This document shows positions 38,526 to 51,300 of a stretch of 64,000 nt of DNA, one piece after another. This DNA comes from Trichoplax sp. H2 (lineage: Eukaryota; Placozoa; Uniplacotomia; Trichoplacea). The notes below the pieces were generated by a model. It had not been told where the DNA came from, did not search any database, and saw nothing but the letters and a program-made list of their open reading frames with translations. How positions within the stretch are numbered: the stretch's first letter is position 1; each line of letters opens with the position of its first letter. A program made the position numbers and the translations under genes. The DNA lies in contig NOWV01000161.1 in NCBI GenBank assembly GCA_003344405.1, positions 62,001 to 126,000 of the forward strand. Reading direction: 5' to 3'.

Positions 38526-41500
38526 GCAGTTAGAGCTTTGCAAATAACGAGCCATTTCTGAATTGACTACTATCCACGTAATATACTTTTGATTTACTGC
38601 ATAAAATAAAACATTGACCGCGTATGTTACAGCGTTATAAATAATGAGCCGATTTTTAATTTTATTACTATGTAAGATACTTTTAGTTTACAACACGAGC
38701 TAAGGCGTCGGTCGAGATTCAATCGTATAACTTCATACTGAAAAATTCAAGTGTGGATTATCGCTGGCTAAAACACTACTATGGAGGTACATGCACTGAC
38801 CATCTCTGCTTTAGAAGGAGTTTCATTATTCGTAACATCTGACAACGTACGGTGTAAAAATTATAATTTAAGAGTATCTGTATACCTTTGTACTAACAAG
38901 GTAGAAGAAATTTTCTATATTATAAATAAATCATCTATTGCCCAAATTCTATATCATTACAGAATGCGACGGATGTTAGAACATCAACTTTGCAATATAG
39001 GACAAAGTCATCTTTATTGCTAGCTAATGATGCAAATAGAGAATCAATTACCTTATCTATAATTTTTAGGATTTGCTTGCAATAAAGCAATAATTCATTC
39101 CTGTTTTAATTAGGTCTTTATTAGCTGTTTTAATTTTAAATTGAATTGATTTCTTAATAATATTTTAATAGATAACGTATTGATTATTAACGGAACAAAA
39201 CATACTAGAATGGATCAAAACTATTTTAAAAACATTTCAATTTTTCTGTTTTGCTTGAAATACCATTAGAAACATTTTAATTATTTACTCACAGTATTAT
39301 AAGCTCCTTAGTTCATAAAATATTTTATTCGGTCGTTTTCCAATCGGTAATAATGCTATAGCATACTGTACATCATTCTCTGGAAATAATCAATAGTAAA
39401 ACTTTCATTAAAAAAGAAGATACGAATAAAGCCATAGGCATCATATTCCGTAGTTAATATTAATTCTTGTTATCTTTCAACTTAATTTATCCATTTCTCA
39501 TTATATATCATGTAGTTATTTTTTTATCAACAAGTAATGGGAAAGCTCTGTTATAGACGGATAGCTTATTGTGGTAAATATATATTTGTATCAGCAGTAA
39601 TTAAAATCCCTATGGTCCTGTAGTAAATATTATAAATACTTGAAACAACAAGGAAATGATTGTCTTGAAAGCGATCTCAAAATGCAAAATGGTTGCTCCC
39701 TTCTATGCACTCCTATTCACAATCATTCTTCAGAGTTCTTATAAAATTATAATCAGCATACTTAACGAGTAAAATAGCCTAATGATGATAACCTGATTGA
39801 CGGATTCAGATATAACAGCAACTATATAGAAATTGAAATCAATAAACAATCATTAATTTACGATTAACTGAAAATTGATAAGCGGAAAAATGAAAACAAC
39901 TCCAGAAAACATTAAAATCCATTATAAGCATAGCTAAGGGCGCATAATTGATGATATCCTCAAACTCGTAATCTTTTATAGAGTTACAGTAGACTATGCA
40001 TAAAAATATTGTAAAGTAAAAAGTACAAGTACATCCTATAAGCAAACTATCATAATGCATAAAATATAAATAAGAGGAGAGAAACAGTCATTTCCCTTCA
40101 TATCATCCAACTCTATTCACTTCATGATTAAAATTGCTACCTAAATAAAGAAAAATATTTAAGAAGTGGAAAGAATATGGTTTTCACATGCCACAGAATT
40201 TTATATATAAATATAGTGCACGGTAATATAGATCTGTTTTATAGGTTAATTGGGAAGTTTGATTTAATTACCGAAGTCTATGCTACTACAAAAGTAAGAC
40301 AATCAAAGTAATTAAAAAGTTTCTTCCTACTCAATCTGTGCATTGATAGCTATACTGTATAGAAATCCTTTGGTTTTTATTTTTAAATTTTCCAAATATA
40401 GAAAATTTACAGAATTAATCATATTAGAAAATGTAAAATATTTTGACGTAAATTAGCTAATTACATCAGTTATAAAAACAAAAGCAATCGTTTTCAATTC
40501 TAAATTAGGATATTTTTAGCTTAAAAATGGCAATAATATCCTATTTTGCTATTAATTTTGTTTCCATTTAAGAGAATGGAAGAAAATAATCCATTTATCT
40601 ATATCTAGCATTCTGATCAGTTGGCAGATATCGAATCATGAAAATACGACGGTGCATTTATTTAACTAAATATGCCAGTAAAAATAATTTATACACAATT
40701 GGATATCATTTAATTTAGTAATTTGTAGCATAGTTCAACTCTCTTTAATTGAGATTGATTGAATTGGATTATTTAACTTAATTAGTAAGGATAAAATAAT
40801 AAACGAGAGTTTGTTATTTAATCTTTAGTTCTTCCGCACAAACTAGCCTAAGTATAATAGAATAAAATGTTTTTTAAATTTATTTATGAGTCGATCATTT
40901 CGGCCAAACTAGGATGCCATACTGAATCTATAGTATTTTCTTTTAAACTAATGCTATGATATTCGATCCTATTTATCTCTACGTACGCATGTATTTAATT
41001 TACTATTTTAAATTGATTTGTCTCTTTTGCACAAGATACTCACGGATTAAAGCCTAAATAGTAGGCAGAAATAAATAGCCAATATAATTTAGTACAAGAT
41101 CTTATATTTTAACTATTTTGGAGAGACTTCTATCTGAGTAGGCAATCTGATATTAAACGAACTCTGCAGCAATAGTCTAATCAAGATAAGCCAATGCAAC
41201 TAATTTATAATCATTTCCAATATTACTTACTTCCATCACACTAGAAAGAAACACCAAATTAGTGCACGTTTTATCACTATTTGAGAGGGTTGGTATATTG
41301 TATCATCTCTAATCCTTATTGTTATGCCAAAATAAATATATTTAATTATAAGGATATTATAAATAGGGGATTCGGTCGTTGGTCTTTGCTCACTTTATTC
41401 TACTTTGGCTAATTGAAAATAAATTGTACTTCAATTAGTCTGTTGGATCATGCAATTGATCATTAAATAGAGCATTGCTTAGCTCTGTTACTTTCTCTCG

Positions 41501-41610
41501 AAAGTTATAACGTCTTTGTTGATAACCGTTGATATCGAGTCCTATTTGCAGACTACCTTCATGATTTGGCGTACTGAATATGATAGCTATGAGACAGTAA
41601 CATCATTTTT
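38526..41610. other. intergenic, 3 kb without recognised features
   Basis: Strongly AT-rich DNA. Open frames at 38781-39023 and 39839-40060 show no family similarity, splice-consistent context or composition that supports a gene. I see no repeat array. Confidence 0.45.
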
Positions 41611-41619
41611 GATAATCAT

Positions 41620-42480
41620 TTCTACACAGCTTAATAGCTTACATAGAGTAAAATGACAGAATAGGTATGCTTTGATATGGACTGTATTGAAAAGAATTCA
41701 TTCTACTGTACCTTGAATTTACTCATTCTCTGAATAAGATAAGTTTAGATATGTATTAGATATGATTTATATTCGAAAGGTTCTGTCTTACCGCATCTTG
41801 ATTATAACGCATTCTTTGGATTGAAGATATTCAGCTATATAAATGAAGAAATCTTTTTAATCTTAATAACTTACATAGAGTAAAATAGTAGGATAGGTAG
41901 GATGTTGCACTATGAACTGTATTGGAAAGAATTGATTCTACTGTATTTTGATTTTACTCATTCTCTGAATAAGATAAATTTAGACATATATATTTTGTAT
42001 TTAGATACGGTTTGTATTTAAAAGGATCGATCCCACCGCATTTTGATTCAACACATTCTGCGGATAACAGTAGAGTATTCTTGATAGCATAACATCCAGA
42101 AATAGATCGTTATAAACTTTACTGACATTGATGATGAATAAGCTGAATATAAGTTGTATTATATTTAGATAGGGTCTGCGTTGAAGAGAATCAAAGTATA
42201 GAGTATGCTGACGTTTCTCATTCTCACGATAAGGATCAAGTATTCTTTGATAGCATTGCATCAAGAAATCAACCGTTGTAATCTTTACTAATATTGATAA
42301 CAAGTAAGCTTGAATTTAGACATACTTGTGTTATATTTAGAGAAGGTATGCGTTGGAAAGGATCAAAGGCTACTGTATCTCGATTTTAGTCATTCTCAGA
42401 ATGACCTTAACGTATTCTTTGATAGCAAGGCATAAAGAACTAAACTGAAATTATCTTTGCTAGTATTGATGACGTTAAAA
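41620..42480. repeat. about 175-240-bp tandem array
   Basis: About five units. Landmarks are GCATTCTTTGATAGC variants (about 42068, 42246, 42414), ACTTACATAGAGTAAAATAG (two copies, near 41640 and 41872), and GATTTTACTCATTCTCTGAATAAGATAA (near 41720 and 41950). The right-hand units are near 175 bp; the two on the left are longer, near 235 bp. Confidence 0.75.
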
Positions 42481-42819
42481 GGAAATTTCTTTGGCGTATC
42501 GTATCCAATTAACATAGTGTATTTAATAAAGTAATTTTTCTATTAATATTGATAATTAACTTTAGATGATTAATATTATTCTATCACATCTCTCTATATG
42601 ATACTTTATTCAATGATATAAGCTATCTTTTATGCACAGTTGCAGATATAAATCTGCTGGAGCATTCATTAAATTATTCCTTCGTTTAATTTGAGGTCAA
42701 TTGGTGTTAATAATTTATAACTCATCTTTTAATTCGGAATTCAATCATATCTAGAACATCTTTAAAATAAAGTCTTTCATAGACTAACCGCAGACATGAA
42801 CTCATTCGATTGAATTCGA

Positions 42820-44265
42820 ATATTGCCTCCTGATTGAGCTCAATTGTAGTATTCCTAGCCCATCTCTTAGGTATCAAGATGAAGATAGAGGGTATATTAA
42901 GAAAATAGAACGGAGCAATTGAACCATCTAGCTACCCTCGATTGAAATTCTATCTTAAAACAAATACGATTGAACACTTGAATACGGTATTCTATCCCTT
43001 GATTTGACCTAACTTCACTATCTTTTAGCTTCAATACTTTATCCATTTTGATGGGATCCAGCTCCCCTCGGCTGAAACTCTATCCTAAAACAAAATACAA
43101 CTGAGCAATTAAAGTATTCTTCAATTCGATATTCTATCCCTTGATTCGACCTAATTTCACTGTCTGTAGCTTAGAATCTTAATCTATTTGGACGGGATCC
43201 AGATACTCTCGATTGGAACTCTACCCTAAAACAAAATGCAACTAAGCAATTGAAGTATCCTTCAATTCGATATTCTATCCCTTGATTCGACCTAACTATC
43301 TGCAACTTAGACACTTAATCATTTTGATCGTTCTTCAATGCTATATTTTAACCCTAGTCCTCTGTAGATGTATCTCCATTATAACTTTAGAAACTCAGTC
43401 CATTTGGAAGGCCAGATACAACTGAGCAATACAACCACTCTTCAACCCTCATTATTCTATCCCTTGATTGAATCTCAATCAACTTTTCATTTCGCAATCT
43501 TTCTTAATTTCTTTTAGAAGAGATCCAGCTCCCTCGACTGCAATTCTACCGTCAATAAAATACAACTGAGCAATTGAAGCATTCTTCAATGCGATATTTT
43601 AACCCTAATCATCTACAGAGGTATCTTCATTACGACAATAGAAACTTTATCGATTTGGAAGGGGCCAGATACAACTGAGCAATGTAATCACTCTTCAATA
43701 CTGTATTCTATCCCTTGATAGAATCTCAATCAACCTTTCATTCGCCTGTCTTCTCAATCCATTTTAGAAGAGATCTAGCTCCCTCGACTGCAATTCTACC
43801 CTAAAACAAAATACAACTGAGTAATTGAAGCATTCTTTAATGCGATATTTTAACCCTAATTATCTACAGAGGTAACTTCATTACGACAATAGAAACTTCA
43901 TCGATTTGGAAGGGCCAGATACAACTGAGCAATGTAATCACACTTCAATGTTGTATTCTATCCCTTGATAGAATCTCAATCAACTTTTCATTTGCCTGTC
44001 TTTCTCAATCCATTTTAGAAGAGATCTAGCTCCCTCGACTGCAATTCTACCCCCAAAACAAAATACAACTGAGCAATTGAAGCATTCTTCTATACGATAT
44101 TCTAACCCTAATTCTGTGTAGAGGTATCTTCATGACGATTGTAGAAACTCCATTGATTTGGAAAAGGCCAGATACAATTAAGCAATGCAACTACTCTTCA
44201 ATACCATATTCTATCCCTTGATTGAATTTCAATCAACTCTTCCTTCGGTATCTTGGTGAATTAAT
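42820..44265. repeat. compound tandem array, about 146-bp then about 255-bp units
   Basis: The core TCGACTGCAATTCTACCCTAAAACAAAATACAACTGAGCAATTGAAGCATTCTTCAA recurs. On the left (about 42940-43320) it repeats at roughly 146 bp; from 43500 it is part of a longer ~255-bp higher-order unit that adds a second, shorter ACAACTGAGCAAT block and TATTCTATCCCTTGAT. GATCYAGCTCCCTCGACTG appears near 43525, 43772 and 44023. Confidence 0.85.
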
Positions 44266-45387
44266 AGCTCGCCATTCTAGTCAAGTCAATTATATTTAAT
44301 TAGAATGACAGAAAATGGGATTGGCTTGGTTATTCTTGATGATACTGTATTCAAATCCAATTGAATTGTTTTTATTCTGTTAGCATGATGAAAGCTAATA
44401 ACGTCTATTATGGCTCCAATGTAAATCATCATGACAATAGCACGAGGAAAGAAAAATAAAATCCCATTGCTATACATTGCCAACTTAACTTATTATGTAA
44501 TCATTTAAGTGTGATGAAGAAAACAACTTGCAATCATTGTTTCCCTAACGTCAGGAGTTATTGATTAAAGGAAGAAAAAGGAGATGCTAGCCTAGTCAGG
44601 AAGAAAAATAACCTAGACAATCGCCATTCAATCCAATAATTTGCTTCAAAAGACAACAACAATGATTACATTGGGAAAAGATTCCATTCTTGCTGAACAA
44701 TATCCAATGTATGTATAATTAATTTATATCGACAATTCAACAGTATACAAACTAAGTCAAGATCGATTTGAATTGCAATGGATGAGAATAAGACATGAAC
44801 CACTTAAACCTTTGTCGCCAAACTATACTAGCTTACAGACATCACAAGGAAAACTACAACACAACAGCTTGTTTTTCTCCTCATTTTCCAACATGCTAAT
44901 GATGGACAAAAGAAAGGCCTAACGCCATTTTTTTTTCATGAATATTGACGTCGGGATAGACTATTGTTCTTATCCTACGGTGTTGCTCATCATTGGCAAA
45001 GTGATTACCGTAGGCCATTTTTCCTTCATTTATTTCTCTTCTTCTCCCTTGACGCAACGCTTTATATATTACGATTGAATATCTACTGCAATTCATTACA
45101 TCGGAATAGTGTAAATTAATTAAACGATTAAGTTCGACAAAAAGAAAAGCTAAATTGACTCTATTCCACCACGACAAGAGGAAAAAAATTGCCATCATTT
45201 TTTTCTCTTAGATATCCCATTTGATGCTTATTAACCATTGCAACCCTCTCTTCTTCTCTTGATTGGCATTACTGATTACCACTGCAGAAGAAGACTTCAA
45301 TTTTAACTAACTAATCTATTTCGCCATTATTATTAACCATTTATATCTTGGAGAAAGTTACTTAACATAGTTAATATCACTTCAATC
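44266..45387 (+). promoter_or_regulatory. upstream flank of prominin B
   Basis: About 1.1 kb between the last intergenic array and the start of prominin B. It should contain the promoter. Open frames on the minus strand (44286-44483, 44896-45198) lack any recognisable family or splice context. Confidence 0.3.
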
Positions 45388-48300
45388 ATGTCCAAATTTC
45401 AAGTCGGGATTTTAACCTTCTTGGTTTTGGCTATCCACACGGTATACGGACAAAATACGACAACCGTCAATAATGGCGTCATTACTTTTAGCCAACTACC
45501 AACCATTGGGACTACTCAATCCAATCCCAATGATTATGTACCAGAATCCAATTTAGCCACCTTATATGCTATGGCAAAAGGCTTTACCAATGCCCTCATT
45601 CCTGGTCATCTACCCTATAGTAAGTACTTAATGCTAAAAAAAGTGACTTTGCCTATTTCCATCGCTGATCCGTGATCGATTTGGACACCACTTGCTGTCT
45701 ACAGTACATTTACCCAACAATTTCATTTCCGACAATTTCCGTCAATCCTTTACCCTTCTCGTGTTTGTAAACCTTCATCAATTCGGTCAAGAAGATCAGA
45801 TATGGCCCGTTATTTCTACAGTGACTAACTGACTAACTGTTCCACTACAGTAGCACAGTTTAAGTATAACCATCTACTTTATAATGTATTTTTTTCATTC
45901 TTTTTCCTATCCTCCTATTCCCGTTAATCAAGAGGATAGTGTAATTAACCAAAACTTTCATCTTTTAATTGACAACAACGGCACTTTAAATAATAATGCG
46001 GGGCATCTCTCTATTTCTCTCCTCTTCACGTTGACTATCCTTCATACCCGTTAAACTCAGAAGTATCAAGAGAAATAAAGATGCGATAGTCAATTTCATT
46101 TTTAAAACCCTACCCATAACCAAAATAGTGTCGTGAACGAAAGTTTTTATCCTTTTGATCCACAACCACGGCACTTTAAATAAATAATATTCCGGGATAT
46201 CTCTCCATTTCTCTCGTCTTCATTTTGTCTATCGGTCGCGCCTGTTCAACTTAGAGATACCAAGAGAGAGATGAAGATGCGATGGTCAATTCTAATTTTT
46301 CTTTCCTGCAAAATCAACTACGCACTTTAATTTCAAAATAATTTGCAAGGGGAAATACCAAAGTAGAGCTCGCTTCAAAATATGAATGCAGGGTTATCCT
46401 CGTTCTATTCTCTATCAGCAATCAATTTCACGGATTTTTGTAAACATAAAAATAAGCGTTCCATGTGGAATAATACTTTCTTAACTGCCTTTCCAAATTA
46501 ACAACGAATACCTCTAGGCCCTATAGCAATAATTAATTGTCATCCTTACGATATGAAATGTTTATTATCTTACGTTGGGCATATTTTATCCTCCTTCCAT
46601 TCGCTTTCCATCCCGTAGATTATTGTTAACATAAAAAATGGACCTTTAAAAGCAGAAATATACTTTCTAAGCTGCCTTTCAAAGTTAACAACCATGGCTT
46701 AGAGCAATAAATTGCCGTCGTTACTATGATGAGAGATGTTCAATATCTTACTTTGAACATTTTTTATCCTCTTTCCATCAACCTTCTATTCTGTAGATAT
46801 TCGTCAATATTAATTTGATCATTAAAAGTAGAAAAAACACTTTTTAAGCTACCTTTTAAAGATAATGACTCTGATTTACCGCAAGAATTGGACGTAGTTT
46901 ATATCACTGGAGATGTTTACCATCGTATCAAGATATCTTTTCTCCTCTTTCCGTTAGCCTTTACCTTCCTGTGTTCCATAGCCTTAAATTGATCATTTCA
47001 ATGTAGAATAGCCTTTCTTGGCCATCACTACAGAAATGGATTATTTAAAGGATAACGTTTCTCCTTTTTCCGTTAGCTTTCATTATGGTGGGATTCGTTG
47101 ACATTAATTTCACCATTCAATACAGAAAAAGATTTCCTTGGCTAGCCTTGATAGTAAATATTAATGGCTTATTCTAACACTTTACTGTCGTTAATATCAC
47201 TCCAAATGGTTCGTATTTCATGAACACCTTTCCTTCTGTCTCTGCTAGACTGCAATTTCACGTAGATTCATTAACATCAAATGCATCTCTAAATACCCTA
47301 AATTTTCTTGCCTGTCTTTCCAAGTTGACAACAATGGTCCGTTCCAATAGTAAGTTTACCTTAGTTAATATCCACGGCAATGTCCATTAACGCCTGTGCG
47401 ATCAATTTTTGCTAACTTTTTGATCCGCTTCGTAAGCATAAACCTGGAAAGGGACACGTTATTAGGCAAATGAATCTGAATTTCCTTTTTACCGTAATCG
47501 TGAACCAACCTAGACCGAACGCAAGAGCCATGATTTATTACGATATCATATTACCGATAAAACCCTAGAGTGCTATAAATAATTTTAATAGCAACAATCA
47601 AAATTTAGTTCCGATCGACTGCCAAAAATTAAACATCAAAAATCCATCCTGTCCTATTGAGTTAACCCTTTGACAACACTTTACCCATTCTGCAAGCGTT
47701 TTCCTCTCTTTTACTACGTCCAAAACCTACCGTAGTCTATACGTAATGGATTCTATCGATAGAATCTATAATTTCTACTAATTTCAAGAGGACACTTATT
47801 TCATTTAAATTTACCTACTTCAAATTAAGCTCATAAACCAATTGAATTCATTATTTAGTCGAATTGCATTCTGTATTCAATCCAACATCTTCACTCAATG
47901 ATTTTCTCTTCTATTTAGCGTTCATGGTCGGTATCCTCAGCAATTTACAAACTCCTAATGGCATCTTAACCTATTTGACGACAAATTATCATTCGGTAAG
48001 ACATGGATTCAAATGAAATTCAATGGCAATATTGATTCCTGTATATTTAAGCGTAACTTGTAGTTCTTTATTTTTACTTGTAAACCCTTACCCAAATGAA
48101 ATGGATTCCAATATAATCAACAACAATATTGCCATAGTTAACCTCAAAAGAAGTTGGTTTACTCGCTTGTGTGGCTATCGGACTCCTAATTGGTGTTCTT
48201 ATGCCTATTGTTGGATTAATATTTTGTTGCTGTCGAATGTGTGGTAAATGTGGTGGTGCCATGGTTCAAACCCATAAAAAGAGATCTCATTGCTACTGCT

Positions 48301-51300
48301 ATACCATCTTCTTGGCCATTTTTGCTTCTATTGCCTTGTAAGTATTAGCTCAAAATGATCCATATTTATGGATTTACTGGACATAACATCAACCCGATGA
48401 CTTTATACTCGATCAAGATAATAAATAGTATTTATTGAGTATAATTACTTTTGGTGATCCATTAGGGCCGGAGGAATACTCAATATTCTCACTGATAAAC
48501 ATATCATGGCCACCGTTCCATATGTTAATGGTGTCGCTCAAGAAGCGATAAGTGATCTCAACCGATGGAAAAACACAGCTACCGCGGTAAGACTCAATTA
48601 CCTTTTGCAGCAGTAAACTACGTGAATAAACCCTTTTCTCGTCCAATCCCCATTTCTTATAGTTATAGATGATTAGCTTAGGGTAAAAGAATGATTAACA
48701 CATATTCTATATATTGTTTTGTATTCGACGCATATACGCTCGCATAACCACAATATAGCAAATTGAAACCTTAGCTGGACCTCAATTAAACTATACAGCG
48801 GATCTTGTCAAAGCTGACTTAGGAGATGCAGGTACCAATAGAATAAATAATTATCCTATCAGAAAGTAAATGCCATTTTCATCATAATAATGATATCCAG
48901 TTTTGTATCCCTTAAATATGGATTTTATCTGTTATAATTTCAAATTTAGCCGTCAGAAGTGAATTAGGTGCACCCCTCCAAGTCGCTGTGGAACCTCATG
49001 CAGATTCTTCTATCGTAACTGTTACTAATATATCGAAGAGTAAGTTTATGTTTCCATTTTTACTAGTTTATGATGTATCCAAGACACTCCGTGATTGATA
49101 AATATGAACGATTGATGTATTCAGTTTTATTGTGTAATAAAAATTGCAATAATTTAAACTCTATCATCTCTCATCTACAACTGTAAAAAATTGAATTTCG
49201 CTAAAGGATAATCCAACAAACTTATGCGCTTACTTTCATTTGCAGCTGTTAACGATACCGCTGACGAACTCAATGCCATCAACGCTAGGAGGACTCAACT
49301 TGTAGCATTGCAAACTTCATTAACTAATGAAGTCAACAAGGCAAAGACTGATTTAAATTCGGCCATAAGTGATTGCAATACACTTCCAGGCAGTCCCTGC
49401 AGTGACATCGATACCTCAGTAATCAACGTCAATGTTGATTATGGAACGGTACGTATACCAACATTAAAAGTAAATCGATGATGATTTCCAGATGAATGAA
49501 TATCGATAAAATGAAATGATTTCAGTTACCAAGTATCGATAGTCAAATCGCAGAAGTCCAGAAAGTAAGAAATCTTGGCCTAACAAATATGGCATCACAG
49601 GTACGGAATCATATCTTATGCGCCAAACGCAATAATTTACTCTTCTATTAGCTTGTATCATTGCCGATTTGTTTCAAGATACCATTAAAAATTTATCTAT
49701 CAAATTTTCCTATATTGAAGGAAAATATTTTGTACAATCCTATACAAACAATCATTTTTTTCATGCTATACCGTGCTAGGCTCAAAGTGAAATTAGGAAT
49801 TTGCCTGACACAGTGGTAACACAAACAAGCGCCACTCGAAGCAGTATGTTATAACTGATTTATTGCATCATGACAAGACTAGAGTTGCTCACTTTTTCCT
49901 AGATAGCAATAAATAGGCTGCTCTATCTCTCTAAGGAATTAAGTTATAACCTGATCACTTTATATTGAATCAATTTAGGTGTTGTCACTAGTGTTAATAC
50001 ACTACAATCGCAAGCTGGATCTCAAGTTGCAACCATCACTCAACCTATTAAAAATGTAAGGATAGGGTTAGCGTTTATTTTATGAAGCACAGAGATAGAT
50101 CGGTGATCCGATAATTTACTATTGAATTATTCCAAATCGAATGACTGTAGATTAGCATGCTGAAGCATTGATAAATTACCGTACTTTTATATACTTCATG
50201 CTACTTATAATATCAAGTATTATTGTAAGATATTAATAGGTAATTGTACTTTGCCATACGGTACTTACTCGTACAGTGTGAATTTAAACGAATGAAATAT
50301 TTTAATATCTTTTGTTGATTTACCAGCCATAAAATACAGTTCAAAGCTAATTTTTTTGTACGGTATATTATATTCCAGATTGATTTTAGCACTTTTTATA
50401 CTCCAATCGCTAATGCTCTGAATGGCATTACCAATTCCGATGCCTATAAATACGCGTAAGTGCAATTTCGGGATTGAATTTAAATTGATTATACATATAT
50501 CCTTAGTCATCAAACCTTATAATAGATCATTCTTATTTGTAATAGCATGAAATTATACTTGAAATTAAGTAGTAAAATGATCAGTAATCAAGCTGTTACT
50601 ATTAACGACATTTGAGCATAAAACTATGTCATCGATCACTTTCATGTCAATTTTATCAGCCATTAATATTCTTTATTTTTATCTGTAATACTTAGGGAAT
50701 ACGGCTTAAATGGGTTCGCTGGACTTTTAATCTTACAAGCTGGTTTGATTATGTTGGCATTGCTTTTGGGTGGATTATCTTACAAGGATGATGTACCTTC
50801 AATAAAGCGATCAACTACATCCAATATCGCTGGCTATCTCCTTATGGCGTAAGTAATAAAAAATTACAGTTTAAGTTAAATAAAATGATTACACATACTC
50901 TGGCGAAAATAAAGATAGAGTAGGTTAGCAAATTGATTTCAACCACTTATATAGCAGCATTTTTGTCATGGTATTACAAATCTTGCTTCAAGTTTATGAA
51001 AAGCACATTGAATGACATGGAATTCAATAATTTTTAACTTTAGAGCTGCTGGCTTGATTATCATATTTTCGTTCCTGTATTGCTTTGTTGCCATTACCTT
51101 ATTGACAATTGGAGCTAATACAGAGAAAGCCTGTCAAGGTCTTCGTGATAATTCATTCTTTTCTCAGGTTGGAATTCTTAATCGTGATGATATAAAGTAT
51201 AGTAATGACTAAATATTAAAATACTCCAATATTGAAAATTTCTATTCCTTCTTTTACATTAGGTTGCCGACGCTCGTTTACCTGGCGGCAAAACTGTTTT

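Noticed and set aside
35180-44265. Possible CRISPR-like arrays.
   Set aside because: Units are 115-255 bp, contiguous and diverged, with no short identical repeats and unique spacers, and the DNA is eukaryotic. They are minisatellites.
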